A stretch of DNA of 64,000 bases from Isoetes taiwanensis. Taxonomy: Eukaryota > Streptophyta > Lycopodiopsida > Isoetales > Isoetaceae. Shown piece after piece: positions 1 through 11,269 of the stretch (position 1 is its first letter; every line of letters starts with the position of its first letter). The stretch covers positions 8,898,330 through 8,962,329 of the forward strand of contig JAJEKV010000025.1 of NCBI GenBank assembly GCA_021234155.1, read 5' to 3'. The notes under the pieces were generated by a model. That model searched no databases. It saw only the letters and a program-made list of their open reading frames with translations, and was not told the DNA's origin. Position numbers and translations under genes: made by a program.

Positions 1-713
1 CTTGAACAATGCTTTTAAGGATCAATTCTTTGGCAAAACTAGTTATGCAACTTTTGGCCCTCTGAAAAAACTACAGGTATTACTCACACAAACAAAGAAG
101 TAAAAGTTTTTATGTGCTATGTTGTGACAGGGTTGCCCACTAACATAAACACGTAGCAAGCACTATATAACATTGAGGTTTCCTTTCTGGCCATACTTCT
201 CATATAGAATTCTTAGATCAACAAGAAACTTCATAGGGTTGTTCGTCACAATTAAACCTGGGAAAATCAAAGCAACCAAGAGATCCCTTGTTGGTGTGAT
301 CGAGTTTGTAAATCTCCATGTCTCTGTGATTCGTGGTCACTCGTTATGCCAGAGCCATCTTGCTGCTGGAGATACAGGGGTTGCAAATCCCCATTTCCTT
401 GTAGATGCCCATGAAGATTCTGTTGGTTGGGATCAAATGTTACCATATTTTCATTCTGATACTGCTCTGAGTAGCCCACATTACGACTGAAAATGATTTT
501 GAAAATGATATTTTCATTCTCTCAAACCCTACTGAAAATGATTTTGAAAAAAGCCTTTGATATACAAAGAATCGATTCCTTACCTGGAAAAAGCAAGTTG
601 CACTCTGGAAGTTCGACTGTAAGCTTCACAAGCTCCAAGCCGGAAGCAGCTGGTATGCTTGAGAGATGGAGAAACGCGATTTGACGCCTTCGAGCTTTGG
701 TAACGGTGCTTAA
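1..713. other. Intergenic, no gene recognised
   Basis: No reading frame here resembles a protein I know. Around 488-555 a short stretch built on TGAAAATGATTTTGAAAA occurs twice, a small imperfect direct repeat. The rest is unremarkable AT-rich sequence. Confidence 0.5.
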
Positions 714-957
714 GGGATGCTTGATAGGAGGGGTTAACTTACGTCGGCATTTTTTCGAGTCTGTTAGCTCCGTTAAATCTTAACCTAACATAATGTATAT
801 GTGAATCACTGCTAAGAGGCACCGTTAGCTTAACCGAACCGTTATCTTTTAACCCCCCCCTTAGCTTAACGGAATCTCCTAACGGCGCCTATGTGAAGGC
901 CAGATAGCTAGTTTTTCCTAACATAACGGAGTTTAACCCCCTAGTGTGAAATGGCCC
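714..957. mobile_element. Tourist-like MITE, 244 bp
   Basis: The ends are imperfect inverted repeats: left GGGATGCTTGATAGGAGGGG, right (reverse complement) GGGCCATTTCACACTAGGGG, both continuing into GGTTAAnCT. The copy is flanked by TAA on both sides (711-713 and 958-960), the 3-bp target duplication expected of PIF/Harbinger (Tourist) elements. The interior is rich in CGTTA/TAACG motifs and has no coding potential, so it would be non-autonomous. The repeats have drifted, so this is an old copy. Family assignment rests on the 3-bp duplication and end structure alone. Confidence 0.5.
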
Positions 958-1054
958 TAAAACGACTTAAAAATTGCCCATTTGAAGGTCCCCTCAGAGC
1001 AAGCATTGGGCAAGATTGCAAGAAATAAACGGCTTGAAGCACATGAATTTTTCT

Positions 1055-1468
1055 TCAACAAATTCTTTGAACAGGCCGGATTTGGATCTGCAGTTTCGGG
1101 AACACATGGGTCGCCATAGCCAGTCGTATGATGTTCTTTCTTACGGGAAACAGAGCTTCTAAGCGCTTCGCAAACAGACTAGGGCAGAAACCTCTATGTA
1201 ACTCTGCACCTGTAACGATTTCTCCATTTAGCACACGACCAGGTAGCCGGAGCTCTGTAACATTATTGTTGCTGCAAGTAACTCCACGCCATTTGTAGTG
1301 GTCCACATTTTGGTTCCAGTCTAACCTGTTGCCAAAATCATGTGCATTTTTGAAGGCCAGAAGGCCAGCCTTGTCGTCGTCAGGAGAAGCAATGCAACTC
1401 AAATTTAGAACAGCTACCCATAACCAAAACCATAGCCAGATTCGAGGATTCCGCACCGGATTCCTCAT
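1055..1468 (-). pseudogene. LRR receptor N-terminal exon fragment
   Basis: The first ~75 residues look like the start of a plant LRR receptor kinase or receptor-like protein. There is a hydrophobic signal peptide (about residues 10-28, WLWFWLWVAVLNLSC), then the LRR N-terminal cap with DDDKAGLLAFKN, a WRGVTCSNN segment carrying the cap Trp and Cys, and VTELRLPGRVLNGEI, the first leucine-rich repeat. After about residue 77 the LRR pattern stops and the remaining ~60 residues resemble nothing known. No further repeats, transmembrane segment or kinase domain follow within 1 kb on this strand. Members of the family normally have hundreds more residues, so this is a truncated gene or an isolated first exon whose partners are lost. 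The cap would act in the secretory pathway/cell surface if expressed. The MITE just downstream (714-957) may mark the break. Confidence 0.65.
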
Positions 1469-1868
1469 TGCAAAAGCTTATCCAACCCTCAGAAGATATT
1501 TAGCAGCAGAAGCGCCTTGCATGCATATAATACCATGGTGAAAATGCTGCAAAAAATGGGAAATCGTTCACAGAATGGAACAAAGAGGCCAAGAAACGAA
1601 ATGGGCGAGCTTAGAAAACGTTACCAGAGGGTGTGCAGATTTAGTATTGTTCCTCTGAAACGTGTCAAAAAAAATTATGAAGGAGTGTTGCGCACAAGAT
1701 TTGCTAACGTGTCAAAATTCAAGGTAAGAATCTCAAGGTAATATTCCAAAAGAATCGCCCTCCAATATAATTATATATGTTAATATATATTATAAGATAG
1801 GAAGGATGATTTCTATCATTCTCCCATCTCCCTTCCCTTCCCTTCTTGCCATCGCCCACGAAGGAAGG

Positions 1869-1927
1869 GCTAATCATCTGCGCCCAAATCTGAAAAAACT
1901 AATCATCTGCGCCCAAATCTGAAAAAA
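1869..1927. repeat. Tandem duplication, ~29 bp unit
   Basis: CTAATCATCTGCGCCCAAAT followed by CTGAAAAAA occurs twice back to back with almost no change. It is a simple local duplication with no coding meaning visible. Confidence 0.85.
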
Positions 1928-4078
1928 GAGCCTTTAGAATCATCGAACTCCATGCTAAATTCAGTAACTGCATAAGCGCAACAAAAGCTTCAGCCAGCCG
2001 GACCTTGAAAGAAGTAAAAAGTGAAGCAAACAAAACAAACCCACCGGTACGCCTCATCAGGTTTTCCAATCCGTATCCTTTTATTTTCTTCAAGTCTTAG
2101 AAGCAGAGTCCACGCTGAGAAATCCATGGAAAAACATGTTAGAAGAGAAGCAGAGGTCGAAGAAACATAGGTTTTACAAGCTTCGGCTTTGCAGAATAAG
2201 GGGGCCGCCTGTGTTTTGCGTGGTTTGAGACCTCTTCCCCAAAATCGTCCCGGGTTTCTTAATTCTTTGAACGAGATAAATTATTTCTCCATGTTAGTTC
2301 ATCTGTACTAAGACATCTCTATTATGTGAGCCTTAGTAAAATGCAGGTTCAACCAAATTGATGAATTAAGAAATGGGGTCTCGAATTCTGTTTAGAGAGA
2401 AACATGGTTGCATTTGCCTGATTCAAAGGCAAGCACAGCCTGATCCATACAATTACGGCCACGGATTGCCCCTGTTCAGTTCAGTTTTACAGAGATCCAG
2501 AAATCGGCCTTCCTAAGGTACGAATTAGGCAGCCAAATTAAGGGAGTTCCGGAGCTCTGGAGCTTGTTTTTTTTTTTTGTTTTGTGTTGTCCTCTTAGAC
2601 TGCCAGTATACAGGGCATAATTTGTCCGCTTGGAAAGCATAGGTTGAAGACTGGAGCGAGAATATGGTGGGACTGCCTTGATCTTCTAAAACAGCATGCT
2701 GCCATGAATTAAGGCAGTAGCATTCCTGAGTGTATTTGAGTATATCTGAGCATTCCTGAGCATATTTGAGCATTCGGAACCTTATTTAGCTGGATTCCGA
2801 AAAGGATTATTTTGTCATCAGAATCTTGGTTTGTAAAATGGCTTCTATTTCGTCAAGTGGATGCCTGCAAGTGGGTCGTCGAGTTTTTCCATGGCCGCAT
2901 CCTTTGCAGGCTACTGCGCAGACCACTTGATGATACGATGCTTAAAATTTCAAAACATATAAGCTACATCTAGCTGGTATGTTTTTTGCGCACATGCACC
3001 TTGCTATTGGCGAATGGATTAGACTGCCGGGAAGCACCTCCAGAACTTCCATGAAATAACCTCCCTTCCTTCATGCAATCCCATATTGAATCTGGAATTC
3101 AATCTGGAATTAAATCCGGAATTGGAATTGAATCTTTGCCTGTTTTGTTTGGCAGAAGAATTTGGTAGTCTTATTCTACGGCGGCTTACTTGGGTTGCAT
3201 TATTTTCATCCCTGCAATCTAGCTGTGCCACGTAGATTCCAGAAAAACATATTTCCTGGTTGGATGGCTTTGATTTAAAGACGTAGCCAATCCCGAAAGC
3301 AAGCATATCATCAGCCCATTGGCTTCGAATTCATAGACTATACAGAGTTCCGACCAATTCCACTGTAGAATTTCGCCCAAATGGAGATTAAATTCTTAGG
3401 CATTCAAATGGCGAATCGCCCGGCACGCCAAGCTACACAAAAACTACTCGTGAACAACCTTCATCAACATATTTAATTGATTTAATTGCTTCCAGGTTAA
3501 GCTTTTGTCTCTGATTTGAATACCCAACTTCTGCCGCCTCCATGATCAAGAATGGAAAATGGGATCGCATTCTGGATCGACCTGCTGCAGCCAGCGAAAA
3601 TTTGCTAAAATTGCTGTTGAAGACCTGTTGCAGCCTGTTAAATCTTACCTTGAAGTTGTGGAATGGCAAGAGGGAGGCCATTCCCTGTGTGGCAGGGCCA
3701 CCAGCAGCATTCCCTAGTCTTAGGAATACTAAGGTGCACCATAACCTTAGAACTAGAAAAACATGCTGGCGCAGATACATATTGGTGCAACATAAATGAA
3801 TATAGAATATCTCCATGTACATTAAAGACATTGCAAATTGTTTCCCAGAGTTTGGAGTTGTTCATCTTCAACAAGTAACCTCGCATTATGTCTATGCATG
3901 CCTGCTGTATTTTGGCATCTTCATTTGGTCTGATAGAGCACCCACCAGGACATGCAAGAGATGTTGCATATCTAACTAGTGTTGCATAGTCTATTTGCTA
4001 ATCTTTCATTGGCAACAACTTTGTTCTTATCCCTACTCAACTCCACAATAAATTGTTCTACTAATAAAAGATATCACA
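1928..4078. other. Gene-poor stretch with two minor tandem repeats
   Basis: No protein family recognised. Two small repeats are visible: 2721-2776, where GAGCATTCCTGAG alternates with GTATTTGAGTATATCTGAG-like units; and 3088-3133, where a ~15-bp unit of the form GAATCTGGAATTCAA is repeated about three times with changes. Open frames on the minus strand (for example 3019-3306) run through these repeats and are probably chance. Confidence 0.45.
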
Positions 4079-4231
4079 GCAGGAGGAAGCTGGCGAACAA
4101 AGACTAAGCAAGGTATATTTATTCAAAGTTTTCATCCCATATATATCATGATATATGGGAACCAATGCTCCCTCTACATGGCATCCCCAGTATTCGGGGT
4201 GCTGACCTTTTTATTTTAATAATATTTTCAT
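4079..4231. repeat. Dispersed 153-bp hairpin-bearing repeat, copy 1
   Basis: This segment recurs nearly unchanged at 7848-8000. It contains two self-complementary motifs: CCCATATATATCATGATATA with TGGG following, and GCATCCCCAGTATTCGGGGT with GC following. It ends in a T-rich run. No coding frame, terminal inverted repeat or clear target duplication was found, so its class is unknown; a small non-autonomous element is the natural guess. Confidence 0.7.
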
Positions 4232-7186
4232 ACCCATTAGAGAAAATTTGGGGTCTTGAAAAGGCCCCCTAAGATATTTTTAATTCATTATCTCCTATTT
4301 CTTAGAATAATCCATGTCATATTTGAGTCAATAACTATGCAATCCTTACCAAATCTTTTCCTTCCTTAAAACCCTCTCCTAATGCCACGTGTACAATTTC
4401 ACTTGCTTGAAATTTATTGAGAGATATACTAAGTCTATTTTGGGGGAAGTGAACTCTGAAAAGCATGTATGGTCAATGGCATATTTAAAGCCATACGTGA
4501 GAGATCTTTTGCACATCGTTAAAGGTGCCTTGATTTAAAAGGCTTTTATATATTATATAAAAAAAAGGGCGCACGTTTTGAGATGAAGGCAAGGAATTGT
4601 TTTCGATCAACAAGACAGAAGAGAGAACACATAAGCCCATTTGTAGAAGAAAATCCGAAACGTAGGCTAATGATATTAACGAGGGATGTTTTCCTGAAGT
4701 ACGAATTGGAGCATATTGGAGCAGCTCGATAGATAAGAATATCAAGCCCTTTCGGCAATGCAATCCACTTGATTATTGTACAGATGTCGACCATATGCAT
4801 CCTTCGTCCCTTCTTGTGTATAATTCAACATGTTTCTTTGCTAAATCATGTTTGAAGGCATCATTTCCCTTGAAGTTTCAACTCTGCGTGATGTGGTTCA
4901 GGAGTTAGCATACTGGATTTAGTAATGCCCTTGTTCTTCTTTGAAAGAAAATAAACACTTAAGGTTTGCCCTATTACGGTTAACTAGCTTGCCCATAGAT
5001 TATCTTTCATTTCCTTCAATATATGCCTTATCGTGATACCTTATTTATGATGAAATCCTTCTGTTCTTTAGTAGGACTGCACACATACAGCGAGTTGACA
5101 AATATACAAACCTTATGGGGTCCATAGAAGCATGGCTGAATGGCAATAGAGCCAAACATCTTTACAATGTAAATTTGGTCAGCATCACAAGTATATAATC
5201 AGGTTATACAAATAGAATGTAGATGCAGCCATAAGATTCTACTAAATCATGCAGTGCTACCAAATAAATAATGCAGTGCTTAAAGTAGCTATCTTTGTTG
5301 CATTTTTTTCTTTGTCAGAAGAATAGCCAAATGTGCTTCCTAGAAATATATTCAATGTTAGCAAACTCATCCTAACTAGTAATAGATCATTTGCAATAGT
5401 GCATACAAAATTGGCTTCAAAAGTGGAAGCTCATTTCATACACAATCAAAGATTTTGCATGTTGTAAAAATCGAGAATCGGCCCTTATCACTCTTCACAA
5501 GACCTTAAGCTCAAAAGATGGATCTCTAAAACAACAAACGTTGAAACTTAGATTTTTACTGTTAAGTCGTACGCGAGTAATGCAGATATATTCTCGGATA
5601 GGTTATATAATTTTCTTTTAAACAATAGGGAGAAAAAGCGGCGGACCTTTTGAGCGAAGTGCAACATCCCCTTCGTGGCTTTGAGAATTGGCCATGCACA
5701 CGAGACCGAGGGGCGAGGCATTGCTTTCTGCGGCACACATAAATCCCCTCTATCTAAACACCATGAAGCAAGCTCGAACCGAATGTCCACCTTGACCAAG
5801 CCATGAAAATACACAAAACCCTGTTATTAGCATACATTTTCAGAGGCGGTGGAGCAACATCCATATCTAAAACTTATGCATCGGGCCCAGATCTTAATGT
5901 TACGTGGTTTGGATAATAGAATTAATGTTGCAAGAAAAAGTAAGAACTACGAAGAATTGCATAAGCTAATACAAAATGAAAAAATGGAGCAAGCAGTGAC
6001 CTTCCTTCTGCGCAGGCTATTAGGCAAATGTATAGTTAAACCACACAACATGGGATGCTGAATTTGAATGCCACATTCGTCCATCTTCTGGTCTAAGCAT
6101 GTGCTACGACTTATGTGCATACTTGGTCTCTGACTACAAACTGCGCAAATCCACCTCTACAAATCTGATTGGATAAACTATGCCAACACAAAACTTCACA
6201 ACATCTACTAAATTTCACCATTCGGATCAAAATATGAACACACATTTCAATCCATTACGTTCACAATGAAACATCCACATAATCTTGTGAATTGAACCCG
6301 ATAGACCAATTGTTTCTCTTTTCACAAAGTTAAGGACTTATAGCTTATGGACTTTAGAATAGGGAAGTGTTCTAAGGTCCACAAATATTCAAAACTGAAC
6401 TTCCTTTCTTGGCAAGCAAACTAGCAGTTATCTAGCTTAGCAGAAGCCTGAGCAGATGAGCAGCTTAGAGTCTGAACTATAGGATTGCAAATAAGATAAA
6501 AGGCTTTGTACTGCTGCAACACAGCTGAGGGAAAAATGCACAAGATATCCATCCAAAATATTAGCAACAAAACATATAAGTGACATATTTGGCAATGTGA
6601 ATTCGTTTAGCTGCCAGCACAGTTCCTGAGAATGATTCATGTAACTTCTTTAGTTCTGCAATTATGTACCTAGCATTAACCTCAAATTAACCAATAACCT
6701 TATGCAACTCAACCAAAAGGAAATGAAGAAGGCTTAACCGACCTAGTTGTAAAAGCTCTGGCAGCTCTACCGAAAGCAAGCAAGCTGTCCTGAAGAGCAC
6801 CCAAGCATTGTTCTAAGGCGTAATGGAAAAAGTTTCCATCGCATAATACCTAGCAAGCACAAGAACAAGATTGATCTTCTCCAGCTTTTCTCTGTTTATC
6901 CAAATCCTCGCACATGATTAATAGAACTAAAGCCAAAAAAACATCCTAGCATATGAACCAGAATGATCTTCTCCAGCTTTCCTCAACACATTGATATGGA
7001 GTTTTTGCCATTCCTCTTGTTCATTTTGTTATTGCATAGGAAAATAGTTGCTGCTCTCGATCTTAGCATCTGCAATGGCAAAAAAAAAATTTAGAACCCT
7101 AAATTGTGAATAAAAAAGAATTCAGTTTCTAGAACTAACCTGGGAAGTTACTTGGCTCTGCTTGATCGATTTGAGTCTTCTAATTG
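4232..7186. other. No gene recognised
   Basis: About 3 kb of AT-rich sequence. Two open segments deserve only a note: 5548-5814 (minus, 88 residues) and 5849-6061 (plus, 70 residues, charged and helix-prone with MEQHPYLKLMHRAQILMLRG near its start). Neither matches a family I know and neither has flanking splice signals I would trust. Confidence 0.35.
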
Positions 7187-7284
7187 AGGCTCTTCTTTAT
7201 GGAACCAACTCGAATGGATTATACGAAACTCCAGAGGCTCTTCTTGATGGAACCAACTCGAATGGATTATACGAAACTCCAGAT
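7187..7284. repeat. Tandem duplication, ~48 bp unit
   Basis: GAGGCTCTTCTT is followed by ATGGAACCAACTCGAATGGA and TTATACGAAACTCCAGA; the whole unit occurs twice head to tail with one base changed. The recent duplication also creates a repeated peptide in the minus-strand frame, which I take as incidental. Confidence 0.85.
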
Positions 7285-7562
7285 CGGGAGTTGTGTATTT
7301 TTTAATATAATAATTGTTGGATGCTCGAGGACATGCCTTGTAATTATTTTTCACTTGACCTAAACAAATTCCCAAATATATAACGTATCTTCATGAGATT
7401 TTTTGCACTACTTTCTAAATAAATGGGGCATTCCCTTGGCCATGTAGACATGCCATTTGAACAAAGATAAAGCCCCTTATTGGTTGATAGCAAAATCTGA
7501 TGTGGAATTTCGAGATTTATTAAAAGGACACCAAGAGACCCCATATTTTCTCAAATGGTTGC

Positions 7563-7845
7563 CTATATAATGCTCTTATGGCAATAGAAACCACAGGGCT
7601 AAGGCTAAGGCGTAACATGTTGACAGACTGCTCTACTGCTCTCACAATCTTCAAGCTACATGCCTATGTCAAGCAGAACTAGATGAGTTTCGTTTGGCCA
7701 TAGCCGCTTGAGGCTCTTAGATTACTTCACCCTTCTTCCATGGCTGTGTTTTTGTTTAATACGCAGCATCTGAGAGCCTAAGAATAGGAAGACAAATGCG
7801 GAAATGCTTTTGTTGCTCTAGTTGCAGAGAAAAAGGCTTGAAAAA
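7563..7845. repeat. Direct repeat A1 (283 bp)
   Basis: Begins CTATATAATGCTCTTATGGC and ends AGAAAAAGGCTTGAAAAA. A diverged copy lies at 8008-8276. Between the two sits copy 2 of the 153-bp dispersed repeat. There is no coding potential. Either a tandem duplication was split by an insertion, or the pair are terminal direct repeats of a small unknown element. Confidence 0.75.
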
Positions 7846-7847
7846 TT

Positions 7848-8000
7848 GCAGGAGGAAGTTGGCGAACAAAGACTAAGCAAGGTATATTTATTCAAAGTTT
7901 TCATCCCATATATATCATGATATATGGGAACCAATGCTGCCTCTACATGGCATCCCCAGTATTCGGGGTGCTCACCTTTTTAATTTAATAATATTTCATA
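7848..8000. repeat. Dispersed 153-bp hairpin-bearing repeat, copy 2
   Basis: Near-identical to 4079-4231, including both hairpin motifs. It occupies nearly the whole gap between direct repeats A1 and A2, which suggests it arrived after, or together with, the duplication. Confidence 0.7.
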
Positions 8001-8007
8001 TCGTCAT

Positions 8008-8276
8008 CTATATAATGCTCTTATGGCAATACAAACCACAAGGCTAAGGCTAGGGTGTAACATGTTGACAGACTACTCTCACAATCTTCAAGCTACATGC
8101 CTATGTCAAGCAGAATGAGTTTCGTTTGACCATAGCCGCTCGAGGCTCTTAGATTAGTTCTCCCTTCTTCCATGGCTATGTTTTTATTTAGTATGAGCAT
8201 TTGAGAGCTCAAGAACAGGAGGACAAATGCGGAAATGCTTTTGTTGCTCTAGTTGCAGAGAAAATGGCTTGAAAAA
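8008..8276. repeat. Direct repeat A2 (269 bp)
   Basis: Second copy of the 7563-7845 unit, same orientation, with small deletions (for example, the duplicated CTGCTCTA of A1 is lacking) and point changes. Confidence 0.75.
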
Positions 8277-8753
8277 AGTAGTATAATAATATATTGCCTC
8301 TATTTGTGACATATTTAGCTTCCATCCTTTTACCCTACTTCGTTTACTGGATATGATCAAGTATAGGAAGTCGTCCTATCACTACATGGGCTCTCACATG
8401 GGCATCTAATCAAATAACACGATGACTCACATTCAGTTTTTGATCCCACCATCGTGCAGAGGTTGTTAGTTTTCTAGATGTCTGTAAAGTTATTTTAGAA
8501 AACCATATCAATCTGCATCTAATCAAATTACATCATGGCCCGCATTTCGCTTTCGATCTCAAATTCACATCATCACCAGCGAAGTAGCAATGTTTATCAA
8601 AAATCAAATTCACAAAATGTATTCATTCTAGGCATGCAAAGAAGTTCTACATTATCCATTATTTCGTTGTTGTATTGTAACTTGTGACATGACGTCTCAA
8701 AAGATATATTTTGCCATAGTAGTATTTTGGTTTAACTCCTAGGATTGCATAGA
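8277..8753. other. No gene recognised
   Basis: AT-rich intergenic sequence between direct repeat A2 and the hairpin/microsatellite at 8754. Nothing identified. Confidence 0.5.
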
Positions 8754-8838
8754 GCGTCGGCTTCGCCGGCGCCAATTTCTTGTATATATAGATATAGATA
8801 TAGATATAGATATAGATATAGATATAGATATAGATATA
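8754..8838 (+). repeat. SINE-like 3' end: GC hairpin, TTTCTTGT, (GATATA)n
   Basis: GCGTCGGC-TTC-GCCGGCGC forms a hairpin (8754-8772), followed by CAATTTCTTGT and about nine GATATA repeats to 8838. The hairpin-AATTTCTTGT module recurs at 15830-15852 (minus), 17961-17990, 18863-18900 and 18911-18940, so it is a dispersed family terminus. Because the 17.7-kb copy carries tRNA-like box B motifs upstream, I infer a tRNA-derived SINE whose tail grows simple repeats. Confidence 0.5.
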
Positions 8839-8869
8839 TACAAGTTATTTAATACATCTACGGTGCATG

Positions 8870-9790
8870 TTCCTACAATGAACATTCCAACATTTCAGAT
8901 TGAGGTGCTTGTCTATCAATCAGCATCTTAAACAATTTTACTTGAAAAACATGAGCATCTATAATATTCTATAACATTATTATTTTACCATTTGCAATTG
9001 CAAGGCCCAAAAACTTTTTATTTTCCTCTAGATTCCAATAGATTTTATGAGATTCTAATACATTTTCTTAGATTTCCTGAGTTTCTACGAGCTTTTCTAA
9101 GATTCTATTAAGATTCTCCTAGATTGTCTATAATGTTATGAAGCCCCTCAATTTCTATGAGATTCCTATAGATTCCCTTAGTTGCCTAGATTTTATGAGA
9201 CTGCCTTAGATTTTGTTACATTTCATGCAATCCCCTTATATTCTATGAAGATTTTTCTAGACTGCCCAGAATTTCATTAGATTTTATGAGAATTCCTTAA
9301 ATTGATTTAGATTTTGTGAGATTCCCTTAGATTCTCGAAGGCGCCATGAAGATTTCTTTAAATTTATGTAGATTCCATTAAATTTTATAGGATCCCTTTC
9401 AATTTAGTGAGATTAAACTTACTTTTTGAATGTTCTAGAACATTCTAGATGGTCCTAGAACCTTCTAGGACATTCTAGAAAGTCCTAGAATATTTTAGAA
9501 TCTCTAGAATCAAGTTTCTCAAGATTTCTATGGATTCCCTTATGTTTTATGATGAGATTCCCTTTTTCTACAAATTTCTAGATATTTTACAACTTTTTGA
9601 ATTATTCGTGGAGAGTTAGTTAAGGTGGTGTTGTGGGGGTGATCTAGAATTTTCTGGAACTTTCTAGAGCATTCTAGAACTATCTAGAAGATTCTAAATT
9701 TTCTAGAGCTTTCTGGAGCCTTCTATCTAGAACATTATATTCAATTTTATCTTAATTAATTCAATATACTTAAATAAGTTCAAAACATTT
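8870..9790. repeat. Degenerate satellite block 1 (AGATTCCC / TTCTAGAA units)
   Basis: Starts with AGATTGAGGTGCTTG, a motif that also introduces block 2. Then come dozens of degenerate 10-12 base units of two kinds: AGATTCCCTTAGATTTTATG-like (about 9020-9400, 9530-9600) and CATTCTAGAAC-like (about 9420-9510, 9640-9740). Runs of GAAnnTTCnnGAA are identical to the heat shock element consensus, but here they come from the repeat itself. No gene is near. Confidence 0.75.
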
Positions 9791-9799
9791 AGTGAATCA

Positions 9800-9862
9800 A
9801 TGCTTGGTCTAGTGGTTATAATGGAGGGGAGCAATGACCAGGGTTCAAATCCCCCAAATAAC
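9800..9862 (+). mobile_element. tRNA-derived SINE head (boxes A and B)
   Basis: TGGTCTAGTGG (9805-9815) matches the RNA polymerase III A box and GGTTCAAATCC (9842-9852) matches the B box, about 37 bases apart start to start, typical of tRNA-derived SINEs. The segment does not fold as a complete tRNA: there is no acceptor stem or CCA-proximal partner. The following A-rich and GC-rich body is probably SINE-unrelated or a chimera; I could not place its 3' end. Confidence 0.55.
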
Positions 9863-9879
9863 ATTAAAATTTTAAAAGC

Positions 9880-10260
9880 CTCCCCTTAAGGGCCGAGCAT
9901 TCAACGCGAGCCATAGAATCTTGGACCTGATCAAGGGTCGAGATCGCGCCACGTAGAAATTCAAAGCAATATGAACCATAGGATGTCGAATCGATGATCC
10001 AGATCAAGAGCAATCTGGACCGTAGGATCATCTATATATAAACTCCCAAGCCATCTCGGACTCGTGGGATCGCCTCGGGCGATGTGAACCGGTAGGATCT
10101 CGGATCGGCGCTCATGATCGAGAGCAACCTAGGCCGTAGTAGGATCGTCTATATATAAACTCCCAAGCTCTTTGGGCCGTCGGATATGTCCCCGAGCAAC
10201 GTGGGTCGTCAGATTTGAACCGACGGTCGCATAGCGCCAAAACATAAGAACATATATAGA
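9880..10260. repeat. GC-rich insert with duplicated TATA-bearing unit
   Basis: A GC-rich island within AT-rich DNA. A ~115-bp unit is repeated: GAGCAATCTGGACCGTAGGA then TCATCTATATATAAACTCCC (10008-10050), and GAGCAACCTAGGCCGTAG then TCTATATATAAACTCCCAAG (10124-10167). Each TATATATAA looks like a core promoter TATA box. Several GGATCnnnnGATC-like and CGACGG motifs are present. No downstream gene can be named, so the promoter reading is only a possibility; ancient retroelement terminal sequence is an alternative. Confidence 0.5.
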
Positions 10261-10358
10261 AGAGATAAGATAAGAAATTTAGGATGTCCTACGATGCATT
10301 TTTCTAGTTTTAGCATATTTTACGGTACACATTCCAGTTTACCATGTTTCTACGATGC

Positions 10359-10407
10359 AATTCTAGAATGGGACTCGTGATGAAACCAACAAACCGCCCG
10401 GACTTAG
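10359..10407. repeat. Direct repeat B1
   Basis: ATTCTAGAATGGGACTCG then GAAACCAACAAACCGCCCG; the same ~48 bases recur at 11019-11066. The two copies bracket a ~610-bp GC-richer insert. Confidence 0.75.
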
Positions 10408-10554
10408 ACTTGCTTCTCATTCATCTCAGCAGATTTTCTACAATAGTGGATAGTGGGTAGCTGCACACATGCGAACTACCCATAAAAAATAAAGGGAAAA
10501 TCCAATTATATCATTTGGACCCCAACAAATTACAATGCTAATAGAGACTGGGCT

Positions 10555-10700
10555 AGTGTACCTGCTGAAAGCTTATCAGGGATTAAAAAACCCCGCCCTT
10601 TCGGGTTTTCGAGGAAAAACCTAGTGATAAGCCTTTCGCAAGGGGCTTGGACAAGCGTAAGGCATAAAATCGCTCCCAAAACCCACGAATGGAAAAGTCG
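10555..10700 (-). mobile_element. Diverged LINE 3'-UTR fragment
   Basis: GGGATTAAAAAACCCCGCCC followed by a CGGGTTTTCGA run matches the 3' UTR of the LINE at 51178-56440 (its 51240-51290 part, where GGATTAAAAACCCCGCCCGG appears) and the fragment at 50437-50600. Orientation is the same as those copies, so the element reads on the minus strand. The AAAACCC...GGGTTTT inverted arms form a small hairpin in all three. Confidence 0.55.
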
Positions 10701-10847
10701 AAAAACAGATGCCGCCGCTAACCCGTGACACTGCACATCACCAACAAAACAACAAGACAAAACAAACCTCCCGAGTGGAGGGGTTGATTCTGTAGCGTGC
10801 CACGCGATAAAAATACAATAACAAAGAAGGGGGGGAGGGTGGGTTCA

Positions 10848-11250
10848 AAGAATAAGGTATCACGAGAGAGAAGAGGAAGCCCGATGAGAAGTCGAAGCGT
10901 AAACACGCCTAAAATAGCGAACTCCCAACTGAGAAGCGGGCATGCGCGCACCGCATGCATGCAAAACATGCATGCTCGTCCCATTCTAGAATCGCGATCC
11001 GATGTCTCGGATCGATGGCATTCTAGAATGGGACTCGCATGAAACCAACAAACCGCCCGAATACCAAAGGACTTCCTTAACAAACTAGGATCGAGGACGA
11101 AGGTCACAGGATGAAGGCTAAAGGCCGAGAAAGGACAGCATGAAAGAAACGCCAAATTGGCCAAATTAGGCAGGAAGAAGCCCCTCCCCTGCCTAGAAAC
11201 AATTCAAAGAGAATAAGGTACTGCTGAGAGAGAAGAGGAAGCGCGATGCA
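10848..11250. repeat. Purine-rich unit repeated 350 bp apart
   Basis: TTCAAAGAATAAGGTATCAC with GAGAGAGAAGAGGAAGCCCG (10851-10892) is repeated with changes at 11201-11246. Direct repeat B2 (11019-11066) and a GATCCGATGTCTCGGATC near-palindrome (10995-11012) lie between. A related GATCCGAGCCCTCGGATC palindrome occurs at 30222-30239 upstream of a TATA box, with similar sequence after it. Confidence 0.55.
11019..11066. repeat. Direct repeat B2
   Basis: Second copy of 10359-10407. Its upstream neighbour GGATCGATGGCATTCTAGAA resembles the sequence at 30236-30252, which links these copies to one dispersed repeat family of unknown class. Confidence 0.7.
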
Positions 11251-11269
11251 ATTTCATACCGACGCATGT

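Noticed and set aside
9800-9862. A functional tRNA gene
   Set aside because: A and B boxes are present but no acceptor stem, anticodon stem pairing or terminator; fits a SINE head.
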